From assembly GCA_016191785.1 (NCBI GenBank), contig JACPVJ010000090.1, positions 1 through 64,000 of the forward strand: a stretch of 64,000 bases of DNA. Direction: 5' to 3'. Position numbers and translations under genes: made by a program. A model generated the notes under the pieces. The model was given only the letters and a program-made list of their open reading frames with translations, made no database searches and was not told the DNA's origin. Source of the stretch: Myxococcales bacterium. GTDB lineage: Bacteria; Myxococcota_A; Polyangia; Polyangiales; Polyangiaceae. Position 1 is the stretch's first letter. Every line of letters begins with the position of its first letter. Positions 1-7,858 of this stretch are shown here, in pieces.

Positions 1-18
1 AATCGCATCGGTGAGCTC

Positions 19-74
19 CTTTCGTCCGCCCTGCGGCGGGTCGTAAGACCCGCCCGCCGCAGGGCGGGCGAAAG
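19..74. other. Long GC-rich inverted repeat (hairpin)
   Basis: The left arm begins CTTTCG-T-CCGCCCTGCGGCGGG and the right arm ends with its near-perfect complement, with one mismatch and a 4-base bulge, around a short TAA-containing loop. The stem is over 20 bp. No T-tract follows, so it is not a classical intrinsic terminator. It may be a dispersed intergenic palindrome or the 3' end signal of a gene lying left of the window. Confidence 0.5.
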
Positions 75-120
75 GACGCAGCGCGAGCGCTCTGCCCCAG
101 GCGCAGCTCGTGCGGGCGCA

Positions 121-145
121 GTGCCAGCCACGCAGGGGCTGGCAC
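121..145. other. Perfect 9-bp inverted repeat
   Basis: GTGCCAGCC and GGCTGGCAC form a perfect 9-bp stem around a 7-nt loop (ACGCAGG). It lies in the gene-free left end about 45 bp after the larger hairpin. The role is unknown; it could belong to the same 3' end structure. Confidence 0.4.
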
Positions 146-639
146 GAGCCTGCTTCACGCGATGACGCCCTCCACCGCCGCCGCCACCGCCGCCGCCACC
201 GCCACCGCCGCCGCCACCGCCGCCGCCACCGCCGCCGTCACCGCCGCCGTCACCGCCGCCGTCTCAGGCACCGTCGCCGCCACCATCCTCAGCCCCATCG
301 CGAATTTGTGCACCACCTGCGGACCTGGACTCCGACACGCCCAAGTGATCGATCACGCGTGCCTTTATCGCTACTGTCCGGCCCGACTACCAATCAGGGG
401 TGGCCGTGGTCGTAGGCGACGCGCGCGCGCAGCCCGAATGGGAGGGTGAGGACCCTCGCCCCGACGCCCCCGGACGCGAGGCGCCCACTTCCCCCTGCCG
501 CGCGCAGCAGGCGGCGCGCAGAGCCGCGTGCACCGAATGCGAGCGCGCTCATCGCGCGCTGCCTGCGAGCACGGCTTTGGGGGAAGTCGAGCGCCCGCAA
601 GGCCGCGAAGCGGCCGAGGACGCGCGGATGGGGGCAGCT
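146..639. repeat. Gene-free stretch with GCC/GTC microsatellite (about 170-290)
   Basis: Positions of roughly 170-290 are a triplet-type low-complexity run of GCC, ACC and GTC with a 12-bp sub-period. Read on the minus strand it would give Gly/Asp-rich repeats, but that frame is closed by TGA at 264-266 and has no start, so I do not call a gene. The plus-strand readings are alanine/threonine or arginine/histidine runs typical of chance open frames in GC-rich DNA. Between 300 and 639, downstream of the membrane protein gene on the minus strand, I see no gene and no clear terminator. Confidence 0.5.
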
Positions 640-1986
640 TCAATCCGGCGGGTACATCACCGACTGCGTTCCCTCTTGGTGGTAGTACTTCGCGAACTTC
701 GGGCGCTGGAAGGTGAGCGCACCGAACGAGTTGACGATCAGGCTCCAGACCGCCGCCGCGTAGAACAGCGGGCCCAGGCGGAACCCGCCGATCGCCAAGA
801 GGCAGAACAAGAACACGGCGTAGTCGTTCGAGAAGCGGTAGCCGAACTGCACCCAGCCGGTGTTCTGGTAAAAGAGCGTGGGGATCGCGACGCTGAGCGC
901 CGTCAGCGTCAGCGCCCAGTGCACCTTCGTCCACTTGCGCGGCCAGAGCAGCCACAAGTAGAGGGGCGTGGTGACCCAGAGCGCCAGGCCGTGGGCGTTG
1001 ATCTGAAAGCGTGGATCGGCGGGCGCCTTGGCGACCCAGGGCAGGCTGGTCAGCACCACGCCCAGGTTCTTGCCGAGGTAGTGGTAGCTGAAGAGCCCCC
1101 ACTTCTCCATCCTCGGGCGCCAGAGCACCGTCAGGTAGCGATAGCCGAACTCGAGCGGATCACCGAAGCGGGCCCGGTTGTACCAGGCGGCGAGCGCGAG
1201 CACGGCGGCGAGCGGCACCCCGAAGGCGAGCAGCAAGCCCAAGCAGCGACGCCGGTCGAGCCCGGTCCACAGGGCACGGGCCAGGGCGAGGCGCCCGCTG
1301 CCAGCGGCGAAGTCCGCGGGCAAGCAGACGCGCACCGCCTCGAAGACGAACAGTGGAACGGCGTAGAGCAGTGGGGCCCGGGTCAGGAAGCCGATCCCCA
1401 CCATCAGCCCCGCCACCACGGGTCGCTCGGCGTCCAGGGCAGCGAGCACGTAGATCGCGGCGATCGCCGCGCCGACCACGTGGGCGGCGAACCAGACCGT
1501 GCCCTGCTCGGCGGTGAAGAAGAACACGCTGCCGAAGGCGAACAAGAGGCTCACCGCCAGGCTGAACGCCGTGCCGCGCCCGGTGAGCCCCATCCTCCGC
1601 AGCTTCTCGACGCACAGGAAGAGCACCGCCGGCGCGACCCCGGCGAGCCAGATGAAGAACTGCCCGTCCTGAACCCGGATCGCGCTGCCCCCGAGCTTGA
1701 CCAGCGGCACGAGCAGCACCGCCGGAAACGGCGGGAACACGATGAACCAGCGGCCGCCGAACTCGGCGAAGTCGTTGTTCTGTGCGTACCCGGGCGGCGG
1801 GCCGCCCAAGTCCAGGCGTCGGTTCAGCCAGCTCTCGGCCAAGAGCGCGAAGTGATTGAACGGCGTGTGCTCGGTCAGCGTCTGGCGTGACGCACACGCG
1901 AAGTACACCCCGGTGGCGACGACGTAGACCGCCAGGGCGAGGGTCAGTCGGCGTGCGCGCCCGTCGTCGCGGAGCCTCGACCACAT
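640..1986 (-). CDS. Polytopic membrane protein, GT-C/PMT-like
   Basis: This 448-residue protein has about ten hydrophobic segments spread over the whole chain, an N-terminal membrane anchor (residues 15-32) and a long first periplasmic-type loop rich in aromatic residues. This plan recalls GT-C fold, dolichyl-phosphate-mannose-type glycosyltransferases, but I do not see the acidic pair of that family clearly, so the function is unassigned. Products of this kind usually act at the inner membrane on lipid-linked sugars. The gene diverges from yceD with only 64 bp between the starts, so the two promoters must lie close together or overlap. The opposite strand also carries a long open frame, which I regard as a shadow because it lacks any hydrophobic pattern. 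Confidence 0.75.
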   Translation of the reverse strand: MWSRLRDDGRARRLTLALAVYVVATGVYFACASRQTLTEHTPFNHFALLAESWLNRRLDLGGPPPGYAQNNDFAEFGGRWFIVFPPFPAVLLVPLVKLGGSAIRVQDGQFFIWLAGVAPAVLFLCVEKLRRMGLTGRGTAFSLAVSLLFAFGSVFFFTAEQGTVWFAAHVVGAAIAAIYVLAALDAERPVVAGLMVGIGFLTRAPLLYAVPLFVFEAVRVCLPADFAAGSGRLALARALWTGLDRRRCLGLLLAFGVPLAAVLALAAWYNRARFGDPLEFGYRYLTVLWRPRMEKWGLFSYHYLGKNLGVVLTSLPWVAKAPADPRFQINAHGLALWVTTPLYLWLLWPRKWTKVHWALTLTALSVAIPTLFYQNTGWVQFGYRFSNDYAVFLFCLLAIGGFRLGPLFYAAAVWSLIVNSFGALTFQRPKFAKYYHQEGTQSVMYPPD

Positions 1987-2050
1987 CGGGGTCGCAAGCT
2001 ACCACAGGCCGTGGGTCGACAAACGCCGGGACTGGTGTACCTTCCGCGCC

Positions 2051-2668
2051 GTGTCCAAGCCGCTCCTCGTCGTTCCGATCGCCGATCTCGAGCAGGGCCC
2101 CAAGAGCGTGGAGTGGGAGCTTGGCGAGGGGTGGCTGTCGCGCGCCCTCGAGGGCACCGACGCGAAGCCGGTTGGGGCTGGACGCGTCGAGGCACGCCTG
2201 ACCAAGACCGGGAAAGAGGTGCTGGTCCAGGGCCGCGCCGAGGCCAAGGTCACGGTGCCCGACGCCCGGACCCTCGAGCCGGTCGAGATCGCCCTCGAAG
2301 GCGAGATCTGCCTGATGCTCGCCCCGGCCCCGACCAGCGTCGGGCCGAAGCGGGGCCGGCAGCCGAGAAAGGGAGCCGAAAAGCCGGCCCACAAGCCGCC
2401 GTCCCGGGGGTTCACCCCGGACGCCGAGCTCTCCGCCGAAGAGGCCGGCCGGGACACCTATTCCGGCGACGACGTGGTCCTCGACGGCTTCGTCCGCGAG
2501 TTTCTGCTGCTCGAGCTGCCGATGGTCGCACATAAGGACTTGCCAGCCGACCACGCACCCGGTATCGCTCCGCCCCCGGCTCCGGACCCGGAGACCGAAG
2601 GGCGAGTCGATCCCCGGCTCGCCCCACTCGCGGCGATCGCAGAGCGGCTGCGCGAGCGTAAGAACTAA
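2051..2668 (+). CDS. yceD: YceD/DUF177 family protein, 23S rRNA accumulation
   Basis: This 205-residue protein matches the DUF177/YceD family, which is genetically tied to 23S rRNA accumulation and almost always precedes rpmF. The C-terminal half keeps the family's hydrophobic signature around FVREFLLLELPM (about residues 147-158). Between residues 92 and 125 there is a Lys/Pro-rich insertion that makes it longer than the roughly 170-residue E. coli protein. The start is GTG at 2051, chosen because the family's N-terminal beta-strand pattern begins there; no clear Shine-Dalgarno is seen. The stop lies 11 bp before rpmF, so the two are probably co-transcribed. Confidence 0.85.
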   Translation: MSKPLLVVPIADLEQGPKSVEWELGEGWLSRALEGTDAKPVGAGRVEARLTKTGKEVLVQGRAEAKVTVPDARTLEPVEIALEGEICLMLAPAPTSVGPKRGRQPRKGAEKPAHKPPSRGFTPDAELSAEEAGRDTYSGDDVVLDGFVREFLLLELPMVAHKDLPADHAPGIAPPPAPDPETEGRVDPRLAPLAAIAERLRERKN

Positions 2669-2679
2669 GGAGCTATCCC

Positions 2680-2874
2680 GTGGCTGTTCCGAAGCGACGT
2701 AACACTTCCAGCAAGCGCAACACGCGCCGCGCGAACCACGACAAGGTGACCGCGCCGAACATCGTCCCATGCCCGAACTGCTCGGCGCCCATGGTCTCGC
2801 ACCGGGTGTGCCCGGCCTGCGGCCACTACAAGGGCAAGGCCGTCGGCAAGGCCCCTGCGGCCGAAGAAAAGTGA
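2680..2874 (+). CDS. rpmF: 50S ribosomal protein bL32
   Basis: This 64-residue basic protein starts with the typical AVPKRR motif and ends in a zinc-ribbon with two CxxC pairs (CPNC and CPAC), so this is the zinc-binding form of bL32 rather than a cysteine-free paralogue. It is part of the large ribosomal subunit near the peptidyl-transferase exit region. The GTG start at 2680 is preceded by a good AAGGAG ribosome binding site. It follows yceD closely, the usual arrangement, but the next gene is fabH rather than plsX. A GC-rich hairpin and T-run follow the stop. Confidence 0.96.
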   Translation: MAVPKRRNTSSKRNTRRANHDKVTAPNIVPCPNCSAPMVSHRVCPACGHYKGKAVGKAPAAEEK

Positions 2875-2916
2875 CCGCCGCGTAGCGCGCGACGCGGCGC
2901 GGCGGCTCCCTTTTTT
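2875..2916 (+). terminator. Terminator or attenuator-like hairpin plus T6
   Basis: CCGCCGCG (2875-2882) pairs with CGCGGCGG (2898-2905), and the stem is followed within 6 nt by TTTTTT (2911-2916). The structure sits directly after the rpmF stop and 40 bp before the fabH ATG. It could partly terminate yceD-rpmF transcription and so uncouple ribosomal from lipid genes. Confidence 0.55.
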
Positions 2917-2955
2917 GCGGTGACGCCTCGGGCGTTAGATCGTACGAAACCGGGC

Positions 2956-3954
2956 ATGACGATCACCGTCGGACCGCGCAGCCGCATCGCCGGCACGGGG
3001 GCCTACGTGCCCGAGCGGGTGATGACCAACGCCGCGCTCGAGGCGCTGGTCGACACGTCCGACGAGTGGATCCGTGAGCGCACGGGCATCAGAGAGCGCC
3101 GCGTCGCCGCCGAGGGCGAGGCGGCGAGCGACATGGCCGTCCAGGCCGCCCGCCGCGCACTCGAGGCCGCCGGGCTGTCCCCGAGCGATCTCGACATGAT
3201 CATCGTCGGCACGATCAGCGCCGACATGCCGCTGCCGGCGTGCGCGGCGTTCGTGCAGCAGAAGCTCGGCTGCCCGGGGATTCCGGCGTTCGACGTGGCG
3301 GCGGCCTGCGCGGGGTTCGTCTACGCGATGTCGATCGGCGACCAGTTCATTCGGAGCGGCGCCCACCGGAACGTCCTGGTGATCGGGGTCGAGCTCCTCT
3401 CCCGCGTGCTCAACTGGAAGGACCGCGCGACCTGCGTGCTGTTCGGCGACGGGGCGGGTGCCGCGGTGCTGACCCCGGCGGGTGACGACGGCCGCGGGGT
3501 GCTCTCGACCCGGCTCTACACCGACGCCACCCTCGCCGAGTCGCTGTGCATCCCCGCCGGCGGCAGCAAAGAGCCGCTCACCGCCGCGGGCATCGAAGAA
3601 GCCCGCGACAAGGTCCACATGGTCGGCGGCGACATCTTCAAGGTCGCGGTCCGCAACCTGACCAGTGCCTCGCGAGAGGCGCTCGAGGTCGCCGGGCTCG
3701 AGCCGAAGGCCGTCGACTGGGTCGTCCCCCATCAGGCCAACATGCGGATCATCACCCAGGTGGCCCAGCGGCTCGACATCCCGCTCGACCGGTTCGTGCT
3801 CAACATCGAGCGCTACGGCAACACCTCGAGCGCCTCGATTCCCATCGCGCTCGACGAAGGCGTGCGGGACGGGCGGATCCAACCCGGGAACACCGTCCTG
3901 ATGTGCGCGCTCGGCGCGGGCATCTCGTGGGCCAGCGCCCTCTGCCGGATGTGA
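2956..3954 (+). CDS. fabH: Beta-ketoacyl-ACP synthase III (KAS III)
   Basis: FabH condenses an acyl-CoA starter with malonyl-ACP to begin fatty acid synthesis in the cytosol. The 332-residue product has the thiolase fold and the complete Cys-His-Asn triad: Cys118 in DVAAACAGF, His259 in VPHQANMRI and Asn289 in RYGNTSSAS. I chose ATG 2956 because the family begins right there (ITVGPRSRIAGTGAYVPE). An upstream in-frame GTG at 2920 would put the start inside the T-run of the putative terminator. It ends 5 bp before the fabD ATG, so the genes are coupled. Confidence 0.95.
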   Translation: MTITVGPRSRIAGTGAYVPERVMTNAALEALVDTSDEWIRERTGIRERRVAAEGEAASDMAVQAARRALEAAGLSPSDLDMIIVGTISADMPLPACAAFVQQKLGCPGIPAFDVAAACAGFVYAMSIGDQFIRSGAHRNVLVIGVELLSRVLNWKDRATCVLFGDGAGAAVLTPAGDDGRGVLSTRLYTDATLAESLCIPAGGSKEPLTAAGIEEARDKVHMVGGDIFKVAVRNLTSASREALEVAGLEPKAVDWVVPHQANMRIITQVAQRLDIPLDRFVLNIERYGNTSSASIPIALDEGVRDGRIQPGNTVLMCALGAGISWASALCRM

Positions 3955-3959
3955 CCCCG

Positions 3960-4934
3960 ATGACCGTCGCCTGGCTTTTCCCCGGACAAGGCACGCAGAC
4001 GGTCGGGATGGGCAGGGCGCTCTTCGACGCTTCGCCCGGCGCGCGCGCGGTGTTCGAACGGGCCGATCGCGCTCTCGGGTGGCCGCTCTCGCGGTTGTGC
4101 TTCGAAGGGCCCGAGGCCGAGCTGACCCTCACCGCCAACACCCAGCCCGCGATCGTCACCGTGAGCATCGCCACCCTGGCGGCCATCCGCGAGCGCTGGC
4201 CGGACCTGCCCGCGCCGGCCTGGGCCGCGGGCCACTCGCTGGGCGAATACAGCGCGCTGGTCGCAGCCGGCGCCCTCAGCCTGGAAGACGCCGTGCGCCT
4301 GGTGCACGTCCGCGGCAAGGCGATGCAAGACGCGGTTCCCGAGGGCGAAGGCGCCATGGCCGCCCTGATGGGCGGCGACGCGGAAGCCGTCGCCGCGCTC
4401 TGTCGCGACGCCGCGCCCGACGGCAGCGTGGCCCCGGCCAACTTCAACGCCCAAGGTCAGGTGGTGATCGCGGGGACGAGAGCGTCCGTCGCCCGCGCGA
4501 GCGCCCTCGCCGCCGAGCGCAAGCTGAAGGCCATCCCGCTCAAGGTCAGCGCCCCGTTCCATTGCGCGCTGATGGCCCCCGCCGCCGAGCGCATGCACGG
4601 CGAGCTGTCCGCCATCCGTTTTTCCCCCCTCGCGTTCCCGGTCGTCAGCAACGTGGACGCACGGCCGAACAGCGATCCGGCGCGGATCGCCGCGCTGCTG
4701 GTTCGACAGATCGACGGCGCCGTGCGCTGGCAGCAGAGCGTCGAGCTGATGGCGGCCGAGGGTCTCGACCGGGCGCTGGAGATCGGGCCGGGCAAGGTCC
4801 TGGCGGGCCTGGTCAAGCGGATCGACAAGCGCATCGCGGTGCACTCGGTCGGCGATCCGGAGAGCGTGGGGGACGTCGGCGCGTTCCTCGGTGCGTCGAT
4901 TCTTTCCCGCTCGACACCGGGCGAGGCGTGGTAA
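3960..4934 (+). CDS. fabD: Malonyl-CoA:ACP transacylase
   Basis: FabD moves malonyl groups from CoA to acyl carrier protein, supplying extender units for fatty acid synthesis. The 324-residue protein opens with the family signature FPGQGTQTVGMG. Its nucleophile Ser93 lies in the GHSLGEYSAL elbow and its catalytic His201 in APFHCALM. ATG 3960 fits the family N-terminus; a GTG at 3951, overlapping the end of fabH, is the alternative. The gene sits in the conserved fabH-fabD-fabG-acpP-fabF order, 27 bp before fabG. Confidence 0.95.
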   Translation: MTVAWLFPGQGTQTVGMGRALFDASPGARAVFERADRALGWPLSRLCFEGPEAELTLTANTQPAIVTVSIATLAAIRERWPDLPAPAWAAGHSLGEYSALVAAGALSLEDAVRLVHVRGKAMQDAVPEGEGAMAALMGGDAEAVAALCRDAAPDGSVAPANFNAQGQVVIAGTRASVARASALAAERKLKAIPLKVSAPFHCALMAPAAERMHGELSAIRFSPLAFPVVSNVDARPNSDPARIAALLVRQIDGAVRWQQSVELMAAEGLDRALEIGPGKVLAGLVKRIDKRIAVHSVGDPESVGDVGAFLGASILSRSTPGEAW

Positions 4935-4961
4935 ACGGACTCCGCCCAACGGGGAGCGAAG

Positions 4962-5708
4962 ATGTTCGATCTGAACGGCAAAGTCTGTCTGGTCACGGGT
5001 GGCTCGCGCGGCATCGGCCGCGCGTGCGCGGAGGCCCTCGCCGCCCGCGGCGCCCACGTGGTGATCGGCTACGCCGGCAACGAGGCCGCAGCCCGCGCGA
5101 CCGCGGCGGCGTGCGAGGCGGCAGGCGGCAAGGCCGAGCTCTGCCCGTTCGACGTGAGCCAGACCGCAGCCGCCGAGGCAGCCGTGGCGGACGTCGCAAA
5201 ACGCCTCGGGCGGCTCGACGTCTTGGTGCTCAGCGCCGGTATCTCCCTCGACGGCCTCCTCTTGCGCCTCAAGGACGACGACTTCGACCGCACCCTGGCG
5301 GTGAACCTGAAGGGCGCGGTGGCCTGCGCGCGGGGCGCGCTCAAGCCGATGATGCGAGCCCGTGGCGGGCGAATCATCTTCGTCTCGAGCGTGGTGGGCG
5401 AGATGGGCAACGTCGGGCAGACCGCCTATGCGGCCTCGAAGGCGGCCCTCTTGGGTGTCGCCAAGTCGCTCGCCCGCGAGTACGCCTCGCGCAACATCAC
5501 GGTCAACGCCGTGACCCCCGGCTTCATCGAGACCGACATGACCCGGGACCTGCCGGACGAGGCCAAGACCGCCATGCTCTCGGCGGTGCCTCTCGGGCGC
5601 TCCGGCACCGCCGCCGAGGTGGCCGCGGCCGTCGTCTTCCTGGCCTCCGACGAGGCCAGCTACGTCACCGGACACGCCCTCCGCGTCAACGGTGGCATGT
5701 ACATGTAA
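4962..5708 (+). CDS. fabG: 3-oxoacyl-ACP reductase
   Basis: FabG is the NADPH-dependent short-chain dehydrogenase that reduces 3-oxoacyl-ACP to 3-hydroxyacyl-ACP. The 248-residue length is normal. The cofactor motif TGGSRGIG is at residues 12-19, and the catalytic residues are Asn115, Ser142/143, Tyr156 and Lys160 (YAASK). The C-terminus (SYVTGHALRVNGGMYM) is typical of FabG. The ATG follows a GGGAG ribosome binding site. An 83-bp AT-richer gap separates it from acpP, suggesting an extra promoter for the highly expressed carrier protein. Confidence 0.95.
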   Translation: MFDLNGKVCLVTGGSRGIGRACAEALAARGAHVVIGYAGNEAAARATAAACEAAGGKAELCPFDVSQTAAAEAAVADVAKRLGRLDVLVLSAGISLDGLLLRLKDDDFDRTLAVNLKGAVACARGALKPMMRARGGRIIFVSSVVGEMGNVGQTAYAASKAALLGVAKSLAREYASRNITVNAVTPGFIETDMTRDLPDEAKTAMLSAVPLGRSGTAAEVAAAVVFLASDEASYVTGHALRVNGGMYM

Positions 5709-5791
5709 TCACTCACTTTGTTGAATCACATCAAAATCCTTACCCAACCCTGGGCGCGCCGCGGTAGGACGCGCCCCTTCTGGAGGAAAAA
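5709..5791 (+). promoter_or_regulatory. acpP leader: AT-rich patch and hairpin
   Basis: Positions of about 5706-5745 are unusually AT-rich for this window and may hold a promoter, although no consensus hexamer pair stands out (TTGTTG at 5718-5723 is the best -35). GGGCGCG (5752-5758) and CGCGCCC (5770-5776) form a perfect 7-bp stem just before the TGGAGG ribosome binding site of acpP. An internal promoter before acpP would fit the carrier protein's high demand. Confidence 0.35.
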
Positions 5792-6040
5792 ATGGCGGAA
5801 GGCCGGAACATCGAGGCCGAGGTCAAGCGCATCATCAAAGAGCAGCTCGACGTCGACGAGAAGGACATCAAGGCGGAGTCCACGTTCATCGACGACCTGG
5901 GAGCGGACTCCTTGGGGTTGGTGGAGCTGGTCCTCGCGTTCGAAGAGGCGTTCGAGATCGACATCCCGGACGAGGACACGGAGAAGATCCGGACCGTCCA
6001 GGACGCCGTCGACTACATCGAAAAGCACGCTCCGGCCTGA
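5792..6040 (+). CDS. acpP: Acyl carrier protein
   Basis: This 82-residue acidic protein is the carrier on which fatty acyl chains grow. The phosphopantetheine attachment serine is Ser40 in the GADSLG motif. Helices II and III ([20 protein letters not shown]) are canonical. A strong GGAGG ribosome binding site lies 6 nt before the ATG. It is the fourth fab gene of the operon and is followed 82 bp later by fabF. Confidence 0.97.
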   Translation: MAEGRNIEAEVKRIIKEQLDVDEKDIKAESTFIDDLGADSLGLVELVLAFEEAFEIDIPDEDTEKIRTVQDAVDYIEKHAPA

Positions 6041-6122
6041 GCCCGGAGTGTCTTCGCTCGGGTCGCCGCAGAAGCCGTGAGGCTCGCGGGCGGCGACCCG
6101 TGCCCGTGCCCTGGAGACTCGG

Positions 6123-7370
6123 ATGGAGCGCGTCGTAGTCACCGGAATAGGTCTGGTCACGCCCAACGGCATCGGAACGGATGCAACCTGGCGATCGCTG
6201 ATCGCTGGCGAGAGCGCGGCTGCGCCGATCACCCTCTTCGACGCCGACGAGCGTTACCCGTCTCGCTTCGCCTGCGAAGTGAAGGGGTACGATCCGTCCG
6301 AGCACATGGAGAAGAAGAAGGTGAAGGAGGTGACCCGCTTCATCACCTTCGCCATGGGCGCCACCAAGATGGCGCTGGCCGATGCTTCCCTCGAGCTCAG
6401 CGACGAAGAGCGCGACACGACCGGGGTGTTCATCGGGGCCGGCCTGGGCGGGCTCGAGAACCTCGAGAAGTTCACGTTGATCTTGGACCAGAAGGGCCCG
6501 AGCAAGGTCAGCCCCTACCTGATCCCGTCGATCATCGCGAACATGGCGGCGGGGCAGGTCTCGATCGCCTTCGATCTCCGCGGTCCGAGCTACGCTCACA
6601 CCAGCGCGTGCTCGTCGAGCGCCCACGCCCTGGGCGAGGCCTACCGCTGGATCCAGGAGGGCCGCGCCAGCGTGATGATCGCCGGCGGCGCCGAGGCGAC
6701 CATCTCGCCCATTGGTATCGCGGGGTTCTCCGCGATGTTCGCGCTCTCGCGCCGCAACGACGAGCCCACCCGCGCCAGTCGCCCCTGGGATCGCGGGCGC
6801 GACGGGTTCGTGTGCGGCGAAGGCGCCGGCACCCTGGTGCTCGAGTCGCTCACCCGCGCCAAGAAGCGCGGGGCACGCATCCTGGCCGAGGTCGTGGGCT
6901 TCGGCGCCTCGAGCGACGCCCACCACATCACCAAGCCGTCCCCGGACGGCATCGGCGCCCAGCGGGCGATGAAGACCGCGCTTGCCGACGCGAAGCTCGC
7001 CCCCGATCAGATCGACTACATCAACGCCCACGGCACCAGCACTCCGGCTGGCGACATCGAAGAGGCACGGGCCGTGATCGGTTGCTTCGGAAGCCACGCG
7101 CTCGACAAGAAGCTGTGGCTCAGCTCGACCAAGAGCATGATGGGCCACCTGCTCGGAGCGGCGGGCGCGGTCGAGGCCATCGCCTGCGTGCAGACCATCG
7201 AGACCGGGTGGGTCCCGCCCACCATCAACCTCGAAGATCAGGATCCCGAGTGCCCCCTGGACTTCGTGGCGAATCACGCGCGCGAGCGCCGCATCCGCCG
7301 CGCGCTCTCCAACTCGTTCGGGTTCGGCGGCACCAACGCCAGCATCGTGCTCGCCGCCTTCGAGGGCTGA
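6123..7370 (+). CDS. fabF: Beta-ketoacyl-ACP synthase II
   Basis: FabF performs the elongating Claisen condensations of fatty acid synthesis and influences chain length and unsaturation. The 415-residue protein has the Cys-His-His triad of KAS I/II enzymes: Cys163 in HTSACSSSAHAL, a His in NAHGTSTPAGD and a His in MGHLLGAAGAVE. The C-terminal FGFGGTNASIV loop is also intact. The start ATG is preceded by CTGGAGA. A short basic insert (EKKKVKEVTRF) follows residue 60, as in many FabF proteins. nrdR begins 23 bp downstream. Confidence 0.96.
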   Translation: MERVVVTGIGLVTPNGIGTDATWRSLIAGESAAAPITLFDADERYPSRFACEVKGYDPSEHMEKKKVKEVTRFITFAMGATKMALADASLELSDEERDTTGVFIGAGLGGLENLEKFTLILDQKGPSKVSPYLIPSIIANMAAGQVSIAFDLRGPSYAHTSACSSSAHALGEAYRWIQEGRASVMIAGGAEATISPIGIAGFSAMFALSRRNDEPTRASRPWDRGRDGFVCGEGAGTLVLESLTRAKKRGARILAEVVGFGASSDAHHITKPSPDGIGAQRAMKTALADAKLAPDQIDYINAHGTSTPAGDIEEARAVIGCFGSHALDKKLWLSSTKSMMGHLLGAAGAVEAIACVQTIETGWVPPTINLEDQDPECPLDFVANHARERRIRRALSNSFGFGGTNASIVLAAFEG

Positions 7371-7393
7371 GCCTTCCCGACGAAGTCGCGACC

Positions 7394-7858
7394 ATGCAAT
7401 GCCCGTCCTGCCGAACGATGGAGAGCCGAGTGCTCGACTCGCGCCTGGTCTCGGGCGGCACGGTGACGTGGCGTCGCCGGGAGTGCGACGCCTGCAAGCG
7501 CCGCTTCACGACCTACGAGCGGGTGGAGTTGAGCTTGCCGGTGGTGGTCAAGAAGGACGGCCAGCGGGTGCCCTTCGATCGCACCAAGGTCCTGGCCAGC
7601 CTGCGCATCGCCTGCAACAAGCGGCCGGTCTCGCCCGAGACGCTGGAAGAAGAGGCGGAAGCCTTGGAGCTCGAGCTGTCGGAGAGCGGCGACCGCGAGG
7701 TCAGCTCGATGGTGATCGGTGAGCGCGTGATGGATAGGCTCGAGCGACTCGATCAGGTGGCCTACGTGCGCTTCGCCAGCGTCTACAAGTCGTTCCGCGA
7801 CATCGACGAGTTCATGCGGGAAATGAGCGGGCTCGTGCGCCCCAAGGACGGTGAGTGA
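7394..7858 (+). CDS. nrdR: Transcriptional repressor NrdR
   Basis: NrdR represses ribonucleotide reductase genes in response to bound ATP or dATP. The 154-residue protein has the N-terminal zinc ribbon (Cys3, Cys6, Cys31, Cys34), a short basic DNA-binding stretch (RRRECDACKRRF) and the ATP-cone domain from about residue 48, starting VVKKDGQRVPFDR. Length and order match the family. ATG 7394 places the MQCPSC zinc knuckle at the N-terminus as expected. Its last 8 bp overlap the start of ribD, a sign of translational coupling and of the common nrdR-rib pairing. Confidence 0.95.
   Translation: MQCPSCRTMESRVLDSRLVSGGTVTWRRRECDACKRRFTTYERVELSLPVVVKKDGQRVPFDRTKVLASLRIACNKRPVSPETLEEEAEALELELSESGDREVSSMVIGERVMDRLERLDQVAYVRFASVYKSFRDIDEFMREMSGLVRPKDGE

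Noticed and set aside
140..155. Possible sigma-54 promoter TGGCACG...TGCTT
   Set aside because: The GG-to-GC distance is one base shorter than the consensus and the sequence is part of the 121-145 palindrome.
264..290. Gly/Asp-repeat protein on the minus strand at the GCC microsatellite
   Set aside because: An in-frame TGA at 264-266 closes it and no start codon precedes the run.
400..1890. Long plus-strand open frame opposite the membrane protein gene
   Set aside because: It is Arg/Glu/Gln-rich with no domain pattern, while the minus strand gives clear membrane helices. It is a GC-rich shadow frame.
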